From: Timema cristinae
Lineage: Eukaryota; Arthropoda; Insecta; Phasmatodea; Timematidae
Assembly (NCBI GenBank): GCA_039000515.1
Contig: JBCFYV010000001.1
Location: 49,782,184-49,846,183, forward strand
DNA: 64,000 nucleotides
Direction: 5' to 3'
The notes beneath the pieces are model-generated. The model was not told the DNA's origin, did not search any database, and was given only the letters and a program-made list of their open reading frames with translations. Of this stretch, positions 59,216 through 64,000 are shown one piece after another; within the stretch, counting starts at the first letter, position 1; each line of letters begins with the position of its first letter. The translations under genes were made by a program, and so were the position numbers.

Positions 59216-62200
59216 CTGACAGGGCTGGGTGCAAGGATGGTACATACTAACATGGCTAGATGCAAGAATGGTACATACTAACAGGGCTGGATACAAAGAT
59301 GGTACATACTAACAGGGCTGGGTGCAAGGATGGTACATACTAACAGGGCTGGGTGCAAGGATGGTACATACTACAGGGCTAGATGCAAGGATGGTACATA
59401 CTAACAGGGCTGGATACAAAGATGGTACATACTAACAGGGCTGGGTGCAAGGATGGTACATACTGACAAGGCTGGGTGCAAGGATGGTACATACTACAGG
59501 GCTAGATGCAAGGATGGTACATACTAACAGGGCTGGATACAAAGATGGTACATACTAACAGGGCTGGGTGCAAGGATGGTACATACTAACAGGGCTGGGT
59601 GCAAGGATGGTACATACTACAGGGCTGGGTGCAAGGATGGTACATACTAACAGGGCTGGGTGCAAGGATGGTACATACTAACAGTGCTGGGTGCAAGGAT
59701 GGTACATACTAACAGGGCTGGGTGCAAGGATGGTACATACTAACAGGGCTGGGTGCAAGGATGGTACATACTAACAGGGCTGGGTGCAAGGATGGTACAT
59801 ACTAACAGTGCTGGGTGCAAGGATGGTACATACTAACATGGCTAGATGCAAGGATGGTACATACTAACAGGGCTTGATACAAAGATGGTACATACTAACA
59901 GGGCTGGGTGCAAGGATGGTACATACTAACAGGGCTGGGTGCAAGGATGGTACATACTAACAGTGCTGGGTGCAAGGATGGTACATACTAACATGGCTAG
60001 ATGCAAGGATGGTACATACTAACAGGGCTGGATACAAAGATGGTACATACTAACAGGGCTGGGTGCAAGGATGGTACATACTAACATGGCTGGGTGCAAG
60101 GATGGTACATACTAACAGTGCTGGGTGCAAGGATGGTACATACTAACATGGCTAGATGCAAGGATGGTACATACTAACAGGGCTGGGTGCAAGGATGGTA
60201 CATACTAACATGGCTGGATGCAAGGATGGTACATACTGACAAGGCAGGGTGCAAGGATGGTACATACTAACAGTGCTGGGTGCAAGGATGGTACATACTA
60301 ACAGTGCTGGGTGCAAGGATGGTACATACTAACAGGGCTGGGTGCAAGGATGGTACATACTAACAGTGCTGGGTGCAAGGATGGTACATACTAACAGGGC
60401 TGGGTGCAAGGATGGTACATACTAACAGGGCTGAGTGCAAGGATGGTACATACTAACAGGGCTGGGTGCAAGGATGGTACATACTAACAGGGCTGGGTGC
60501 AAGGATGGTACATACTAACAGTGCTGGGTGCAAGGATGGTACATACTAACATGGCTGGTGCAAGGATGGTACATACTAACAGGCTGGGTGCAAGGATGGT
60601 ACATACTAACAAGGCTGGGTGCAAGGATGGTACATACTAACAGTGCTGGGTGCAAGGATGGTACATACTGAACAGGGCTGGGTGCAAGGATGGTACATAC
60701 TACAGGCTGGGTGCAAGGATGGTACATACTGACAGGCTGGGTGCAAGGATGGTACATACTAACAAGGCTGGGTGCAAGGATGGTACATACTAACAGGGCT
60801 GGAGCAAGGATGGTACATACTGACAGGCTGGGTGCAAGGATGGTACATACTAACAGGCTGGGTGCAAGGATGGTACATACTGAAGGGCTGGGTGCAAGGA
60901 TGGTACATACTAAGAGGGCTGGGTGCAAGGATGGTACATACTACAGGCTGGGTGCAAGGAGGTACATATGAAAGCGGGTGCAAGGATGGTACATACTACA
61001 AGCTGGGTGCAAGGATGGTACATACTAAAGGGCTGGGTGCAAGGATGGTACATACTAACAGGGCTGGGTGCAAGGATGGTACATACTAACAGGGCTGGGT
61101 GCAAGGATGGTACATACTGACAGGCTGGGTGCAAGGATGGTACATACTACAGGGCTGGGTGCAAGGATGGTACATACTAAAGGGCTGGGTGCAAGGATGG
61201 TACATACTGACAAGGCTGGGTGCAAGGATGGTACATACTGACAGGGCTGGGTGCAAGGATGGTACATACTGACAGGGCTGGGTGCAAGGATGGTACATAC
61301 TAACAGAGCTGGATGTAAGGATGGTACATACTAACAGGGCTGGGTGCAAGGATGGTACATACTAACAGGGCTACATGCAAGGATGGTACATACTAACAGG
61401 GCTAGATGCAAGGATGGTACATACTAACAGGGCTGGGTGCAAGGATGGTACATACTAACAGGGCTGGGTATAAGGATGGTACATACTAACAGGGCTACAT
61501 GCAAGGATGGTACATACTAACAGGGCTAGATGCAAGGATGGTACATACTAACAGGGCTGGGTGCAAGGATGGTACATACTAACAGGGCTGGGTGCAAGGA
61601 TGGTACATACTGAAAAGGCTAGGTGCAAGGATGGTACATACTAACAGAGCTGGATGTAAGGATGGTACATACTAACAGGGCTGGGTGCAAGGATGGTACA
61701 TACTAACAGAGCTGGATGTAAGGATGGTACATACTAACAGGGCTGGGTGCAAGGATGGTACATACTAACAGTGCTGGGTGCTAGGATGGTACATACTAAC
61801 AGGGCTAGATGCAAGGATGGTACATACTAACAGGGCTGGGTGCAAGGATGGTACATACTAACAGGGCTGGGTGCAAGGATGGTACATACTGAAAAGGCTG
61901 GGTGCAAGGTTGGTACATACTAACAGGGCTGGGTGCAAGGATGGTACATACTAACAGGGCTGGGTGCAAGGATGGTACATACTGAAAAGGCTGGGTGCAA
62001 GGTTGGTACATACTAACATGGTTGGGTGCAAGGATGGTACATACTAACAGGGCTGGGTGCAAGGATGGTACATACTAACAGGGCTGGGTGCAAGGATGGT
62101 ACATACTGAAAAGGCTGGGTGCAAGGATGGTACATACTAACAGGGCTGGGTGCAAGGATGGTACATACTAACAGGGCTACATGCAAGGATGGTACATACC

Positions 62201-63205
62201 TACAGGGCTAGATGCAAGGATGGTACATACTAACAGGGCTGGGTGCAAGGATGGTACATACTAACAGGGCTGGGTGCAAGGATGGTACATACTAACAGGG
62301 CTGGGTGCAAGGATGGTACATACTAACAGGGCTGGGTGCAAGGATGGTACATACTGACAGAGCTGGATGTAAGGCTGGTACATACTAACAGTGCTGGGTG
62401 CAAGGATGGTACATACTAACAGGGCTACATGCAAGGATGGTACATACTAACAGGGCTGGGTGCAAGGATGGTACATACTAACAGTGCTGGGTGCTAGGAT
62501 GGTACATACTAACAGTGCTGGGTGCTAGGATGGTACATACTAACAGGGCTAGATGCAAGGATGGTACATACTAACAGGGCTGGGTGCAAGGATGGTACAT
62601 ACTGACAGAGCTGGATGTAAGGATGGTACATACTAACAGGGCTGGGTGCAAGGATGGTACATACTAACAGGGCTGGGTGCAAGGATGGTGCATACTGACA
62701 AGGCTGGGTGCAAGGATAGTACATACTGACAGGGCTGGGTGCAAGGATGGTACATACTAAGAGGGCTGGGTGCAAGGATGGTACATACTGACAAGGCTGG
62801 GTGCAAGAATGGTATATACTGAAAAGGCTGGGTGCAAGGTTGGTACATACTAACAGGGCTGGGTGCAAGGATGGTACATACTAACAGGGCTGGGTGCAAG
62901 GATGGTTCATACTAACAGAGCTGGATGTAAGGATGGTACATACTAACAGGGCTGGGTGCAAGGATGGTACATACTAACAGGGCTACATGCAAGGATGGTA
63001 CATACTAACAGGGCTAGATGCAAGGCTGGTACATACTAACAGGGCTGGGTGCAAGGATGGTACATACTGAAAAGGCTGGGTGCAAGGTTGGTACATACTA
63101 ACAGGGCTGGGTGCAAGGATGGTACATACTAAGAGGGCTGGGTGCAAGGATGGTACATACTAAGAGGGCTGGGTGCAAGGATGGTACATACTAAGAGGGC
63201 TGGAT
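59216..63205. repeat. 31-bp minisatellite, about 128 copies
   Basis: Unit GGGCTGGGTGCAAGGATGGT followed by ACATACTAACA. Variants GGCTAGATGC, GGCTGGATACAAAG, GCTACATGC and GAGCTGGATGTAAG recur in a patterned order at the left (for example near 59230-59290, 59380-59430 and 59500-59560), suggesting block duplication of several units. Between about 60545 and 61250 many units lose one or two bases of GGG or AAC runs. Minus ORFs of the MYHPCTQPCQYVPSLHPALL type arise from the array and are not genes. Confidence 0.96.
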
Positions 63206-63477
63206 CTAGCTAAGATACATTGATTAAAGTATTGGTTTGATGTTCGTATGGCGTTTGGAACCTAACGCTAAGTTGTGGGCTTGTACCTTCATTACTGTAC
63301 ATGCTAGCAAATCTCGTCTGAATTTCCAATCATGGTCCGGGTGCATCTCATATCCATTATTGGAGGAGTTGTTGAGGGCTTTATAGTTTGCACCTGTGGG
63401 AATGAACAAGAGCCATTCAAATATTATACGTATTCATTGTTTAATACAGTTCTCATTGCAACATGTATTGTTTACTT
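63206..63477. other. unassigned DNA
   Basis: No gene supported. The 81-codon ORF at 63332-63577 runs into the SINE tail. Confidence 0.4.
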
Positions 63478-63782
63478 TTATATTATTATTGTTATTATTA
63501 TTAGCACCGCGTCTTACTACCCTTTCGGGTTATACGCACTTACGCTAATGTGTAATGGTAGGATGATTGTGAGGTGAAATATAGGACCTACAGTTTAACG
63601 TGGAATCCGAACCACGGTGGAGGCCTGGCATTCCACACATTCAAAAGTTGTAATTAATACACGTCTTGTCAGAGGTGAAGGAAGGGTTTGGTAATCAGAT
63701 AAATCTGTGCTGGGACCGAGGATTGAACCCCGGACCCCCAACACAGAAGTCTGACACCTTACCCCTAGACCGCCAGGTCACC
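63478..63782 (-). mobile_element. SINE-2, full length
   Basis: (ATT)n, GCACCGCGTCTTACTACCCT, hairpin CGTGGAATCCGAACCACG, GTGAAGGAAGGGTTTGGTAA, B-box complement GAGGATTGAACCCCGG and head complement CCTAGACCGCCAGGTCACC. Both sides carry TTACTTT-like sequence (about 63472 and 63784), a possible short target duplication. Confidence 0.92.
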
Positions 63783-63979
63783 TTACTTTATTGATACTCA
63801 TTTTAATTTTCTCTTAAATTATGTACAAAGTAGCTCTATTTTGTCGAACAATGAGTTTTGGTAAAAACTCACCAAATAGACTAAAATAAGTTCTAGACAT
63901 AATTTGTGCTTTGAATGAGTGTATGAGTGAGCGTGAAAATGGTTTATTTTACTTACCTAAGTTTATTTAACTTGATACA
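63783..63979. other. AT-rich DNA, no gene seen
   Basis: Short unique interval between two SINEs. Confidence 0.4.
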
Positions 63980-64000
63980 GTGGCCGAATGGTCTTAGGTG
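63980..64000 (+). mobile_element. SINE-1 head, cut by window end
   Basis: CAGTGGCCGAATGGTCTTAG matches the SINE-1 start (CAGTGGCC-CATGGTCTAAG). The rest lies outside the window. Confidence 0.6.

Noticed and set aside
59216..63205. Telomeric or centromeric satellite
   Set aside because: The 31-bp unit is unlike TTAGG or TTAGGG and is flanked by ordinary interspersed repeats; nothing identifies a centromere.

Overview
This is a stretch of AT-rich eukaryotic, almost certainly animal, nuclear DNA dominated by repeats. I see no prokaryotic gene organisation, rRNA, convincing functional tRNA or CRISPR array. tRNA-derived SINEs, an R1-like non-LTR retrotransposon and another LINE of a type common in arthropod genomes make an arthropod the best guess, but the host cannot be named from the sequence alone.

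Layout. 1-377: end of a 53-bp minisatellite. 378-4339: AT-rich DNA with two SINE families, one SINE split by a small inverted-repeat element. 4340-17481: a 13.1-kb array of a 39-bp unit, about 337 copies; its middle (about 9000-16440) is full of single-base indels that look like assembly error. 17482-24640: mostly unannotatable AT-rich DNA. 24650-27546: the most gene-like locus, a minus-strand ADP-ribosyltransferase-fold (ART) ORF (26914-27546). After a TAG it runs in frame into a 57-codon acidic extension and then abuts a 45-bp minisatellite whose unit resembles that acidic tail. 27690-32370: SINE cluster and LINE fragments. 33495-38383: a 4.9-kb foldback-type element with arms over 1 kb and a perfect 9-bp target duplication. 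38957-43640: more SINEs and one weak candidate exon. 44164-45905: 28-bp array. 46168-49790: SINEs, a LINE 3' coding fragment and a 45-bp minisatellite that appears to have grown out of that LINE's last codons. 51757-53500: a decayed R1-like LINE with a SINE inserted inside it and flanked by a 14-bp duplication. 53800-58400: SINEs, a dispersed repeat and a small TA-flanked inverted-repeat element. 59216-63205: 31-bp array of about 128 copies. 63478-64000: SINEs.

Together six minisatellite arrays fill about a third of the window. Only the ART-like ORF has a recognisable cellular-type protein fold; most other long ORFs are by-products of repeats whose period is a multiple of three (39 and 45 bp; 28 bp tripled). 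Two of the six arrays appear to descend from the 3' end of a neighbouring protein-coding sequence. The two main SINE families share their last 40-50 bp, which suggests one LINE partner mobilised both.
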